NCBI GenBank assembly: GCA_965276665.1 | Contig: OZ255620.1 | Span: forward strand, 2,542,001 to 2,606,000 | Direction of reading: 5' to 3' | DNA: 64,000 nt | Source of the DNA: CAWGJC01 sp965276665 | GTDB lineage: Bacteria; Pseudomonadota; Alphaproteobacteria; Acetobacterales; Acetobacteraceae | Shown here: positions 15,756 to 23,336 of the stretch, in pieces | How the letters are laid out: each line of letters opens with the position of its first letter | How positions within the stretch are numbered: the stretch's first letter is position 1 | The notes under the pieces: model-generated | Databases searched by the model: none | Seen by the model: only the letters and a program-made list of their open reading frames with translations | Told to the model about the DNA's origin: nothing | Translations under genes and position numbers: made by a program

Positions 15756-17009
15756 TCAGGACGGGGGTTGCATCGGCTCCTGCCGCGCCACGCCGATGGC
15801 GGCCGCCGGCGCCCGGTCGGCCGCGTGCCGCCGCCGCACCGCGAGGTTGATGCAGGCGCCGGCCACCATCAGCGCGGAGGTGCCGAGGAACACCGAGCGC
15901 ATCCCGAAATGCCCGCCGATGAAGCCGCCGGCGACCGGCCCGGCCACCTGGCCGGCGAATTGCGCGGAGACCGACCAGCCGAGCAGGCGGCCGGTGATGG
16001 TGTCGGGCACGCTGTGGCGGATCACCGCGGCGATGCAGGGCAGCAGCCCGCCGAGCGCCAGCCCCATCAGGAAACGCAGCAGCACGAGCTGCCAGGACGC
16101 GGTGACGAAGGCCTGCGGGATCAGCAGCGCGGCGGCGGCGAGCAGCCCGGCGATCAGCACGTTCCAATGCCCCACCCGATCGGCGAGCCGCCCGAGCCGC
16201 GAGGCGGAGAGGATGCTGCCGAGCGCCGAGGCCGACATCACCAGCCCGGCCACCAAGGTGACCTTCCGCGGATCGGGCTCCAGCGTCGCCACGTAGACCG
16301 TGATGATCGGCTCGATCGACATCGTGGCGAACATCAGCAGCATGCCGGTGACCAGCATCGCGGCCACCGGCCGCGCATCCGGGATCGCCGCCCACCCGGC
16401 CCGCTTGCGCGCCGCCTTCGGCCGGCGCGGCGGCGGGGTTTCGCGGATCAGCGTGGTGGTGGCGATGAAGGTGACGAAGATCGCCCCGCCCATGCAGAGG
16501 AAGGTGGCGCGGATGCCGATCAGCGGCGGCAGCACGCCGCCGATCAGCGGGCCGACCAGATTGCCCGCCATCACGCCGGAGGCGAGCATGCCGAGCGCCC
16601 AGCCGGAGCGCGCCTTCGGCGTCTCGGTGGCGACCAGCACCATCGAGCCGGAGGAATACCCGCCCAGCACCCCGGCCAGCAGGCGCAGCCCGACCAGCTG
16701 CCAGACATTCTGCGCCAGGCCGATCAGCGACATCGCCACCGCCATGCCGAGGCTGGCGCGGATCAGCATCGGCTTGCGGCCGTAGAGATCGGCGAGCCGC
16801 CCCCAGATCGGCGCGCAGCAGGCGGCGGAGAAGAAGGTCGCGCCGAAGGCGATGCCCGACCACTGCACGATTGCCGCGTGGTCCCTCACGCCGAGCTGCG
16901 CCACGTAGAGCGGCAGGAAGGGCAGCAGCAGGGTCATCGCCACGATGGTGGTGAAGGAGCCGAACAGGGCGACGGCGAGGTTGCTCCGCCAATGCGGGGA
17001 TTCGGGCAT
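15756..17009 (-). CDS. MFS drug/metabolite exporter
   Basis: 417 residues with about 12 predicted transmembrane helices in two halves. Motif A appears as GRLADLYGRKPML after TM2 and in weaker form (GRLADRVGHWN) in the second half. Motif C-like Gly-rich stretch GVMAGNLVGPLIGG suggests the drug:H+ antiporter branch (MdtG/TetA-like). It lies 12 bases downstream of a chloramphenicol-phosphotransferase-like gene, so the two may form a resistance pair; actual substrates are unknown. Confidence 0.85.
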   Translation of the reverse strand: MPESPHWRSNLAVALFGSFTTIVAMTLLLPFLPLYVAQLGVRDHAAIVQWSGIAFGATFFSAACCAPIWGRLADLYGRKPMLIRASLGMAVAMSLIGLAQNVWQLVGLRLLAGVLGGYSSGSMVLVATETPKARSGWALGMLASGVMAGNLVGPLIGGVLPPLIGIRATFLCMGGAIFVTFIATTTLIRETPPPRRPKAARKRAGWAAIPDARPVAAMLVTGMLLMFATMSIEPIITVYVATLEPDPRKVTLVAGLVMSASALGSILSASRLGRLADRVGHWNVLIAGLLAAAALLIPQAFVTASWQLVLLRFLMGLALGGLLPCIAAVIRHSVPDTITGRLLGWSVSAQFAGQVAGPVAGGFIGGHFGMRSVFLGTSALMVAGACINLAVRRRHAADRAPAAAIGVARQEPMQPPS

Positions 17010-17021
17010 TTCGTGCGGCGA

Positions 17022-17636
17022 TCAGTCCGGCCGGGTCATGCACCCGGCGCGGGTGGGCGGCTCGGCGGGCGGCTCGACATGGGCGGCGATGATCCGGGCG
17101 CAGGCATCGGGCGGGATGCGGGTGGTGTCCACCTCCACATCATAAGTGACCCCGCGATGCACCGCGAGCGCCTGGCGGAGCGCCATGCCGGGCAGCCGGT
17201 CGCCGCGCGCCGCCTCCCGCGCGGCGGCGACCGCCGGGTCGCAGCGCACGCCGACCCAGAGCACGCGCAGCCCCGCGAGCCGTTGCCGCCACGCCGCCTG
17301 GGCGGCGGCGCCATCGAGGAACACCTCGTCGAGGATCAGCCGGCCGCCGGCGCGCGCCATCGCCACCAGCCCGGCGAACCATGTTTGCTCGAGTTCGCGG
17401 AAATCCGGGCCGACGGCGATCGCGCCATCGGATGCGACGACGATGCCGGCCGGCGCGCCCCAGAGCGCCGGAGGCGCCGCTTCTATGAGCGAATCCACGC
17501 CGAAGGTGAGCCAGGGCCGGGCGAGCCGGGCCTGCAGGCAGCGCGCCAGGCTCGACTTCCCCGCGCTCGACCCGCCGTTGAGCATGATGACCGCGACCGG
17601 CTGATCGGTCCGATCGGTCGCCGTTTGATCTGCCAC
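17022..17636 (-). CDS. Chloramphenicol phosphotransferase-like kinase
   Basis: 204 residues, GTG start. P-loop NGGSSAGKSSLARCLQ followed by PWLTFGVDSLIEAAP matches the chloramphenicol 3-O-phosphotransferase fold (substrate-binding FGVD region), with LILDEVFLDG as the Walker B-like strand. Family members phosphorylate chloramphenicol or other small alcohols. The adjacent co-directional MFS exporter makes a resistance role plausible, but this is context inference. R2 copy 2 starts ten bases upstream of the start codon, so any promoter must be inside or beyond that repeat. Confidence 0.78.
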   Translation of the reverse strand: MADQTATDRTDQPVAVIMLNGGSSAGKSSLARCLQARLARPWLTFGVDSLIEAAPPALWGAPAGIVVASDGAIAVGPDFRELEQTWFAGLVAMARAGGRLILDEVFLDGAAAQAAWRQRLAGLRVLWVGVRCDPAVAAAREAARGDRLPGMALRQALAVHRGVTYDVEVDTTRIPPDACARIIAAHVEPPAEPPTRAGCMTRPD

Positions 17637-17645
17637 TGCGGTTTC

Positions 17646-17788
17646 AGACGCTGGTTGGAAACGGGCTCTGGTGCGTCATCTGGCGTGATTTTCCGGGCAC
17701 CGGCGCGGAGCGGCCTTGTCGGCCGTGAGCCTCGGCGCGCAGGAAAACCGCGTCAGATAGCGCCAGAGCCCGTTTCCAACCAGCGTCT
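17646..17788. repeat. R2 element, copy 2 (143 bp, perfect arms)
   Basis: Perfect 26-bp inverted repeats, 17646-17671 and 17763-17788, begin agacgctggttggaaacg. The centre matches copy 1 in the same orientation. It fills the whole gap between the kinase gene and the repressor gene and marks the left edge of the prophage-like segment. Confidence 0.85.
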
Positions 17789-17790
17789 TC

Positions 17791-18129
17791 CTAGTCACGG
17801 GCGGCCTTGGCCAGGCGCCGCAGGGTGCGGAGCACGAAGGCGCGGTCCTCCGGCTCGCATTCGCGATAGAGGCGGAGCAGCGCCAGCTCGTCGCCGCTCG
17901 CCGCCAGGGCCGGCGCGCGCTTGTCATCGCCGTTCAGCAGGTATTCGACGCTGACGCCGAGCGCCGTGGCGATGCGGGGAATGTTGGCGCGAACCTGGCC
18001 GGCGCGGTCGGTCTCCCACTGCGCCACCGCGCTGCGCGACACGCCGACCGCGCTGGCGAGCTCATCCTGCGTCCAGCGCCGCTCGGCCCGCGCCGCCCGG
18101 ATCCGGCCGCCCACGCTCACCTGATCCAT
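17791..18129 (-). CDS. XRE/Cro-CI family repressor
   Basis: 112 residues from the ATG preceded by GGAGAGGG. Residues 5-60 are a lambda-repressor-type helix-turn-helix (RIRAARAERRWTQDELASAVGVSRSAVAQWETD) followed by IPRIATALGVSVEYLL. The C-terminus is a short charged helix without an S24 peptidase domain, so RecA-driven self-cleavage is not expected. It is transcribed away from the early operon across a shared control region with clustered GTTAG half-sites, the layout of a phage immunity region. Confidence 0.88.
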   Translation of the reverse strand: MDQVSVGGRIRAARAERRWTQDELASAVGVSRSAVAQWETDRAGQVRANIPRIATALGVSVEYLLNGDDKRAPALAASGDELALLRLYRECEPEDRAFVLRTLRRLAKAARD

Positions 18130-18174
18130 CCGCCCTCTCCAATCCGCCCGGCTGCAATCGCGACAGCATGCGTC

Positions 18175-18235
18175 AGAATTCCTAACAAACACTAGTTAGA
18201 ATTGTTGACAGACATCCGTTAGAATAACTAACTTC
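18175..18235. promoter_or_regulatory. Divergent control region with GTTAG/CTAAC operators
   Basis: AT-richer stretch between the repressor and early genes. Half-sites CTAAC (18182), GTTAG (18195), GTTAG (18218) and CTAAC (18228) form two inverted pairs; the second is GTTAG-AATAA-CTAAC. A consensus -35 TTGACA is at 18205-18210, and a possible -10 TAACTT about 18 bases on overlaps the second operator, so repressor binding would block rightward early transcription. Operator assignment is inferred from symmetry. Confidence 0.65.
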
Positions 18236-18263
18236 CCGTCAGTGCCACGGACGGGAAAACCCC

Positions 18264-18593
18264 ATGCCCCTTCGCATCGTCTGGTCCGAGCAGGCCGATA
18301 CCCTGCTCCTCGAACTCCGCCGCGCCCGCACCACCTGGGACGGCATCGCCGGCATTTTGGGCGTCAGCCGCAACGCGGCGATCGACCGGGGCAAGCGCCT
18401 CCTGCTGCAGCAGGGTTCGCCCGAGGCGGCGGCGGCCCGGCTGCCCTCCCGCCAGCCGGGGCCGCCGAGGCCGCCGCCTGCGCCGGACCGGCGCGCCTTG
18501 CCGGCCGGGCACCCGCTGACCTGGAACCTGCTCACCGCCGGCACCTGCCTCGACGGCGCGGCCTACCCCTATCCGGTGTTCCTCGATGAGTGA
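18264..18593 (+). CDS. Small HTH protein, GcrA/AsnC-like N-terminus
   Basis: 109 residues. The first 50 read as a short helix-turn-helix (TTWDGIAGILGVSRNAAIDRGKRL), like the N-terminus of GcrA-type regulators. A Pro-rich linker precedes the C-terminal GHPLTWNLLTAGTCLDGAAYPYPVF. First gene of the rightward early operon, directly after the operators, so it could be a Cro-like or replication-control protein. Overlaps the next gene by 8 bases. Confidence 0.65.
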   Translation: MPLRIVWSEQADTLLLELRRARTTWDGIAGILGVSRNAAIDRGKRLLLQQGSPEAAAARLPSRQPGPPRPPPAPDRRALPAGHPLTWNLLTAGTCLDGAAYPYPVFLDE

Positions 18594-19002
18594 GCGGCAT
18601 GGCAGCGACCCGGAGGCGCCGTTTCGCGCCTGCGACACGCTGGGCCGGCTGCTGGCCCAGGGCATGCTGCTTCGGGCGGAGTGCGCGGCGGCGCTGGATC
18701 GCGCCGCCGCCGCCGCCGGCGACCGTCGGGGGTGCCGCACCCGGCTGCTGCATAGCCTGCTGCTGCATGCCGGTTTCTGGCAGCGCGAACGCGCCGCCGC
18801 CGCGATGCGGATCGACGCCGCCCTGGCGCCGGGGCTCGAGGCCCGGGCGCCCCGCCGCGTCCTCCTCGCCGCCGCCCGGGCCGCCGATCCAGAGGGCGCG
18901 CTCACCCCGGACGAGCGCGAGGCGATCGCGCTCGCCGCCGCCCGCCGCGTGCTGCGCGGCGTCGGCGGGGGATCCAGGACCCATTGGAGATCCCGGCGAT
19001 GA
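18586..19002 (+). CDS. Early-operon protein of unknown function
   Basis: 138 residues, Ala/Arg-rich and mostly helical, with a Leu/His cluster (LLHSLLLHAGFW) in the middle. No family recognised. The start at 18586 overlaps the preceding gene, and its TGA overlaps the ATG of the ATPase gene (ATGA), so it is inside a coupled operon. Probably a phage early protein. Confidence 0.55.
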   Translation: MSERHGSDPEAPFRACDTLGRLLAQGMLLRAECAAALDRAAAAAGDRRGCRTRLLHSLLLHAGFWQRERAAAAMRIDAALAPGLEARAPRRVLLAAARAADPEGALTPDEREAIALAAARRVLRGVGGGSRTHWRSRR

Positions 19003-20360
19003 GCGCCGCGACCGATCGCCTCGCCGAGGGCGCCGCCGAGCCGGGCGCCGGGCGCTTCGCGGCCGCCATCGCGGATCGCTTCGCCGATCCTGTTGCCGAT
19101 CCCTGGACCGATCCCTGGGCCGACCCCTGGGCGGAGTGGGAGGCGGCGCCGCTCGGGGCCGAGCCGGCGCGCCTGCCGCCGCCCGCCAGCATCCCGCCGC
19201 GCGAGTGGCTCTACGGCACGCGGCTGGTGCGCCGCTTCGTCTCGGTGCTGGTCTCGCCCGGCGGGGTCGGCAAATCGGCGCTCGCCATGGGCATCGCGGT
19301 CGCCATGGCCGCCGGCCGCGGCTTCCTCGGCGAGCGCGTGCATCATTCGGTGCCCGCCTGGGTGCTGAACCTCGAGGACCCGCTCGAGGAGCTGGACCGC
19401 CGCCTCGCCGCGCTGCTGATCCGCCATTCCGTGCCGGAGGACGCGGTGCGCGACCGGCTGTTCCTGCATTCCGGCCGCGTCCGCCGCCTCTCGATGGCGC
19501 GGATCGGCGCGGACGGCACGGTCGAGCATCCCGACCAGGCCGCGGTGGTCGCGGCGGCGCGGTTGCGCGGGATCGGGCTGATCATCGTCGATCCGTTCGT
19601 GAAGTCGCACGGGCTTGACGAGAACTCGAACCCGCATATGGACGCCGCCGCCACCGCCTGGGCCGAGGTCGCGGAGGCGACCGGGGCGGCGGTGCTGCTG
19701 GTCCATCACGTCCGCAAGGGCAGCGCGGCCTCCGGCCCCGCCCGGCCGGATGTCGAATCCGCGCGCGGCGGCAAGGCGCTGACCGACGCCGCCCGCGCCG
19801 CCTTCCTGCTCGGCGCGATGACGCCCGAGGAGGCCGATCAGCTCGGCGTCAGGAGCAGCGAGCGCTGGCGGCATATCCGGCTCGACGACGCCAAGGCCAA
19901 TCTCGCCCCCCGCGCCGACACCGCGCGCTGGTTCCGGCTGGAGAGCGTGGCGCTCGGCAACGCGACCAAGGATTACCCGGCGGGCGACCAGGTGGTCGCG
20001 GTGGTGCCCTGGGTGCCGCGCACGCCGTGGTCGATGCTGAGCGCCGCGGATTGCAACCGCGCCCTCGACCAGATCGCCGCCGGGCCCGGCTCACCCCCCG
20101 GAAGCGCTGGCGGTCTCCGCTTCTCCGCCAAGCGCGGCGGGATGGGGGCGGAACGCTGGGCCGGCCACGTGCTCACCGACCATTTCGGCCTGACGCCGAG
20201 CCAGGCCGCCGAGGTGATCGCCGCCTGGCTGCGCAACGGATTGCTGCGCGAGGTCGGCTACCGCGACCCCGTCCAGCGCAAGACCCGGACCGGGGTGGAG
20301 GTGGTGGATGCGCGGCGGCCCGGCCCGGCCGCCGACGCCAATGCGAGGAGCCAAGCATGA
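18999..20360 (+). CDS. RepA-like AAA ATPase (replicative helicase type)
   Basis: 453 residues. RecA-fold core with Walker A SPGGVGKSALAMGI and Walker B LIIVDPFVKSH; LLVHHVRKG marks the strand after Walker B. This is the AAA_25/RepA hexameric helicase group found in plasmids and prophages, expected to load at an origin and unwind DNA. The N-terminal 50 residues carry a short DP-W repeat (DPWTDPWADPWAEW). The C-terminal third looks like a winged-helix region (FGLTPSQAAEVIAAWLRNGLL). GGAGATCC stands upstream of the ATG. Confidence 0.85.
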   Translation: MSAATDRLAEGAAEPGAGRFAAAIADRFADPVADPWTDPWADPWAEWEAAPLGAEPARLPPPASIPPREWLYGTRLVRRFVSVLVSPGGVGKSALAMGIAVAMAAGRGFLGERVHHSVPAWVLNLEDPLEELDRRLAALLIRHSVPEDAVRDRLFLHSGRVRRLSMARIGADGTVEHPDQAAVVAAARLRGIGLIIVDPFVKSHGLDENSNPHMDAAATAWAEVAEATGAAVLLVHHVRKGSAASGPARPDVESARGGKALTDAARAAFLLGAMTPEEADQLGVRSSERWRHIRLDDAKANLAPRADTARWFRLESVALGNATKDYPAGDQVVAVVPWVPRTPWSMLSAADCNRALDQIAAGPGSPPGSAGGLRFSAKRGGMGAERWAGHVLTDHFGLTPSQAAEVIAAWLRNGLLREVGYRDPVQRKTRTGVEVVDARRPGPAADANARSQA

Positions 20361-21055
20361 CCCGTTTTTTTTTCCGCCCGCCAGCGGCGCCCACGTCGGT
20401 TCCCGATGACGCCTCTTCCGGGAAGCCGGCAGGCCCGGCGAACGCGGCGAGCCCGCCGCATGGCGCGGGCCATGGCGCGGCCGGGGAGGCGGCGGAGGAG
20501 CCGGCGGGCCGTCCGCAGGGCGGTGCGCCATCCCCCCTTGCTGAGCAAGGGGGGGATGGCGCGCCAAAACGCCGCCCGGGACGCCGCACCCGGCAATCCG
20601 CGCCCTATCATGGCGCCCGCCATGGCGTGGAGCATGGCGCGGCCGACGCCGACGCCGACGCCGGCCTCGTCATCGCTCGGCTGGAGGAGGCCGGCAGCAC
20701 CCTCCTCGCCCTGCCCGGCAGCGGCTGGAGCCCGGGGCTCCGGCAGAGTCGGCTCGAGATGGTCCGCACCGCGCTCGAAACCGCCGGCTGGGAGACGCCG
20801 CGCGCCCGCGCGCCCGCGCCATCCCCCGCCCGGGTCAGCCGGATGGACGAGGCGCTCGACTGGATCCGGCTGATCCCCCGCGAGCGCTACGTGCTGCGCC
20901 GGATCGTCGGCGCGCGGGCGCTCGTCCACCCGCTCACCGGGCGGCATCTGTTCAGCTGGCGGCGTCTCGGCGCCCTGCTCGGCGCCGACCACAAGGCGAT
21001 CCAGCGATGGCACGCGGAAGCGATCGCGCTGATCGTTGCCGTTTTGCATCGGTGA
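20357..21055 (+). CDS. Phage early protein with disordered N-terminus and C-terminal HTH
   Basis: 232 residues, ATGA-coupled to the ATPase gene. Residues 1-110 are low complexity (Gly/Ala/Pro/His). The C-terminal half (RLEEAGSTLLALPGSGW to LLGADHKAIQRWHAEAI) resembles the DUF6362-type phage family from memory, with a final helix-turn-helix. Two odd sequence features lie in the N-terminal part: a run of nine T right after the start (20365-20373) and a 38-bp hairpin (20525-20562). Possible role in replication initiation or late-gene control. Confidence 0.65.
   Translation: MTRFFFRPPAAPTSVPDDASSGKPAGPANAASPPHGAGHGAAGEAAEEPAGRPQGGAPSPLAEQGGDGAPKRRPGRRTRQSAPYHGARHGVEHGAADADADAGLVIARLEEAGSTLLALPGSGWSPGLRQSRLEMVRTALETAGWETPRARAPAPSPARVSRMDEALDWIRLIPRERYVLRRIVGARALVHPLTGRHLFSWRRLGALLGADHKAIQRWHAEAIALIVAVLHR
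20525..20562. repeat. Palindrome inside a coding region
   Basis: Arms gcgccatccccccttgc and gcaagggggggatggcgc with a 3-base loop; the right arm has one extra G. It encodes part of the disordered N-terminal region of the 20357 gene, and looks like an inserted palindromic unit tolerated in frame. Confidence 0.65.
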
Positions 21056-21164
21056 CGCGGGGATTGTGCACAAGCGGATTTTACCCACTTGTAACCTTGA
21101 TAGTTACTTACGATCCTGCCCTGCCCGCCGCTCGGGGCGGGTTCGTGCGACGCGTGGAGCACCC

Positions 21165-21416
21165 ATGAACAAATACGACAGGCTGCGCGATTACCTCATC
21201 GAGCAGGACAATGACGAGCTGCAGCTCAGTCTGATCGAGATCGAGACCATTCTGGGCGAGCCGCTGCCCGGATCGGCCGAGCTCAGCCAATGGTGGTGCA
21301 ACGCCAGGAGCGCGCGCGTCAGCGCGCCGCGGGTTCCGGCCTGGGAGGCGGCGGGCTTCGTCGCCCGCCACCTGCGCGGCTCGAGCGCCGTGGTGTTCTG
21401 CCGCGGCGCCTCTTAG
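21165..21416 (+). CDS. Small DUF7662-like protein
   Basis: 83 residues. Begins MNKYDRLRDYLIEQ; then LSLIEIETILGEPLPGSAELSQWWCN and a C-terminal VPAWEAAGFVARHL with VVFCRG. This arrangement (short N-terminal helix, IE-x-ILG-x-PLP, WW, W-x-x-AGF, VVF) matches small bacterial proteins grouped as DUF7662, often near phage or plasmid genes; function unknown. The TAG stop is part of R2 copy 3. An inverted repeat GTAAC-N7-GTTAC lies about 60 bases upstream. Confidence 0.65.
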   Translation: MNKYDRLRDYLIEQDNDELQLSLIEIETILGEPLPGSAELSQWWCNARSARVSAPRVPAWEAAGFVARHLRGSSAVVFCRGAS

Positions 21417-21558
21417 AGGCCGTTCGGAAACGCGCCCTGGCGGCCATCTGGCGCGCTTTTCCGGTGCGCCGAGGCTCACGGCCAGCAAGGCCGCTCCGCG
21501 CCGGTGCCCGGAAAGTCACGCCACCTGACTAATCAGACCACGTTGCCAAACGGCCTCT
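21415..21558. repeat. R2 element, copy 3 (inverted orientation)
   Basis: Arms agaggccgttcggaaacgcg at the left and gccaaacggcctct at the right. The centre is the reverse complement of the centre of copy 2, so this copy is inverted. Copies 2 and 3 bracket the early module in opposite orientations. Its first bases provide the TAG stop of the DUF7662-like gene. Confidence 0.8.
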
Positions 21559-21635
21559 AAACGATCCATCGGTCCGGCCCTCGATCCGGCCGGATCGGCG
21601 GGACAGCGGACGGCGCAGCCTCTACAAGCGTCGCC

Positions 21636-22358
21636 ATGCTGTCCGACGGCCTGGTTCTCGCGATGGGGTTGGTCGCGGGCGTGATGAGCGGGGTGGTCGG
21701 CACCGGCGCCTCCATCCTCCTGCTTCCGGTGCTGGCCCTGACCGAGGGGCCGAAGGCCGCCGTGCCGATCATGGCGGTGGCCTCGGTGATGGCGAACCTG
21801 GCCAAGCTCGCCTCCTGGTGGCGGGTGGTGGATTGGCGGGCCTGCGCGGCCTATGCCGCGGCCGGCATTCCCGCGGCGGCGCTCGGCGCCCGCACGCTGC
21901 TCGTGCTGCCGCCCCGCGCGGCGGATCTGGCGCTCGGCATCTTCTTTCTCGCGATGGTTCCCGCCGGCCATGCGCTCGGCCGGCGGGACTGGCGGCTCGG
22001 CCGGCTCCAGCTCGCCGCGGCGGGCGGGGTGATCGGGTTCCTCACCGGCATCGTCGCCTCCACCGGTCCGCTCAGCGTGCCGGCGTTTCTCGCCGCCGGC
22101 CTGACCGGCGGCGCCTTCCTGGCGACCGAGGCGGCGAGCTCGCTCGCGATCTATCTGAGCAAGGCGGCGACCTTCCGCAGCCTCGGCGCCTTGCCTCTAT
22201 CCCTCATGCTTCGCGGCCTTGTCATCGGCGCATCGGTGATGGCAGGCGCCTTTGCCGGCCGCCTCGCGGTGGTGCGGCTGACGCCCCGGCAGTTCCGGCT
22301 GCTGCTCGATCTCGTGCTGCTCGTCGCGGGGCTGGCGATGCTGGCCGCCGTCTTCTGA
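21636..22358 (+). CDS. TauE/SafE (TSUP) family permease
   Basis: 240 residues with about seven to eight hydrophobic helices. The N-terminal GLVAGVMSGVVGTGASILLLPVL is the hallmark of this family of sulfite/sulfonate or organic anion exporters; the second repeat appears at GVIGFLTGIVASTGPLSVPAF. It looks like a host gene lying between the early and late prophage modules. Substrate not inferable. Confidence 0.85.
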   Translation: MLSDGLVLAMGLVAGVMSGVVGTGASILLLPVLALTEGPKAAVPIMAVASVMANLAKLASWWRVVDWRACAAYAAAGIPAAALGARTLLVLPPRAADLALGIFFLAMVPAGHALGRRDWRLGRLQLAAAGGVIGFLTGIVASTGPLSVPAFLAAGLTGGAFLATEAASSLAIYLSKAATFRSLGALPLSLMLRGLVIGASVMAGAFAGRLAVVRLTPRQFRLLLDLVLLVAGLAMLAAVF

Positions 22359-22370
22359 TCGCGACGCCGA

Positions 22371-22595
22371 TCAGAGATAGCGGCCGCGCTCCAGGATCTC
22401 GAGCGTGTAGTCGTGATAGCTCATGCCGAGCGCCTCGGCCCGGGCGAGGCGGCGGAGCGCGATCTCGCGGGGCGGCGTCTTCCACGCTCGCTTATGCGCC
22501 TTCCGCCAGCAGAAGCTACGCCAGGAGGCGTCGGGGTCGAACGGCGGCCCGCCATTATGGCCGATCTTGGGAATCGCATCGGACATCGCCGCCAT
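22371..22595 (-). CDS. Small GHNGGPP-motif protein
   Basis: 74 residues. Contains IGHNGGPPFDP, a WRSFCWRKAHKRAWKTPP block and REIALRRLARAEALGMSYHDYTLEILERGRYL. The same architecture is familiar from many uncharacterised alphaproteobacterial proteins. Cytoplasmic, basic and probably helical; the C-terminal half could bind nucleic acid or a partner. Two nearby start ATGs (22595, 22586) are possible. Confidence 0.7.
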   Translation of the reverse strand: MAAMSDAIPKIGHNGGPPFDPDASWRSFCWRKAHKRAWKTPPREIALRRLARAEALGMSYHDYTLEILERGRYL

Positions 22596-22630
22596 CCTCG
22601 CCGCGATGCAGCACGGCGATCAACCCCGTT

Positions 22631-22734
22631 AGAGCATCATCCGTTCGGACGGAATCGTTTGAGCGGATAAAGATGCTCGCCAAAACGAATAGCTAGAGCC
22701 TGTGGAGTGAGCGAATGCGAACGGAACATGCTCT
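22631..22734. repeat. R4 palindromic repeat
   Basis: 104 bp with ends agagcatcatccgttcg and cgaacggaacatgctct, near-perfect inverted repeats. It fills the gap between the GHNGGPP gene and the lipoprotein gene. The TAGAGCAT/ATGCTCTA ends are shared with R1, so the two families may be related. Confidence 0.65.
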
Positions 22735-22754
22735 AAAGAGAAGCCGGCGCTCGA

Positions 22755-23201
22755 TCAGTCCCGCAGCAGGTCGTTGAAGAAGCCAGGGCCCGATTCGTGG
22801 GTGAGACGGACATCGGCGCGGCACTCCGGCGTGATCAGCACACCCTCGATCCGCTGGTCCCTCACGGCGCCGGAAAAGCTCGCGGTCCAGGCCTGATGGG
22901 CGCTGGCGGGACGGGTCAGCGAGGCGGTGAGATGGCCCGCGGCATCGGCATAGCCCGGCATCACCAGCGTGCCTTCGTTCGGCTCGAACTGGAAGCGCCG
23001 GCCGCGAAAGCTCAGCACGCCACGGGTGGGGCCGATGCACACTTCTTCACTCGCCGGGCCATGCGCCGCCGCGCCTTGCGGCGTGACGGTGCCGACCCAG
23101 CGCCCGGCCGCGTTCGGCCGCGGCGCGCAGCCGGACAGCGCCATCAGGGTGGGGGCGAGCAGCAGGGAGAGCGCCAGCAAAGGCGAAAAGCGTCGCGACA
23201 T
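22755..23201 (-). CDS. Lipoprotein of unknown function
   Basis: 148 residues. Signal sequence with lipobox ALSGC (residues 21-25). The mature part (GRWVGTVTPQ, LSFRGRRFQFEPNEGTLVMPGYAD, LTASLTRP, RIEGVLITPEC) is a run of short beta strands, like a small lipocalin-type or DUF-type barrel, with two Cys that may pair. Probably anchored in the outer membrane facing the periplasm. Confidence 0.7.
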   Translation of the reverse strand: MSRRFSPLLALSLLLAPTLMALSGCAPRPNAAGRWVGTVTPQGAAAHGPASEEVCIGPTRGVLSFRGRRFQFEPNEGTLVMPGYADAAGHLTASLTRPASAHQAWTASFSGAVRDQRIEGVLITPECRADVRLTHESGPGFFNDLLRD

Positions 23202-23222
23202 GCGCGATGTGCTAGCCGGATC

Positions 23223-23260
23223 GGCCGCGCGATGGAAGCCGCGCCTTCCATCGCGCGGCC
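23223..23260. promoter_or_regulatory. Perfect 16-bp hairpin between divergent genes
   Basis: ggccgcgcgatggaag and its exact complement are separated by six bases. It lies 22 bases upstream of the lipoprotein start and 77 bases before the divergent secreted-protein start. It may be an operator or an extragenic palindrome; no T tract follows. Confidence 0.5.
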
Positions 23261-23336
23261 GTCTCGCCAATCCGATCTCGCCAATCCTGGCCAATCCGCT
23301 CTGGCCGGGTGCTGCGCATCACGGTATCAGGCGGCG

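Noticed and set aside
18590..19618. Overlapping plus-strand frame across two early genes
   Set aside because: Arg/Pro/Ser-rich translation; the coupled frames at 18586 and 18999 carry Walker motifs and start signals.
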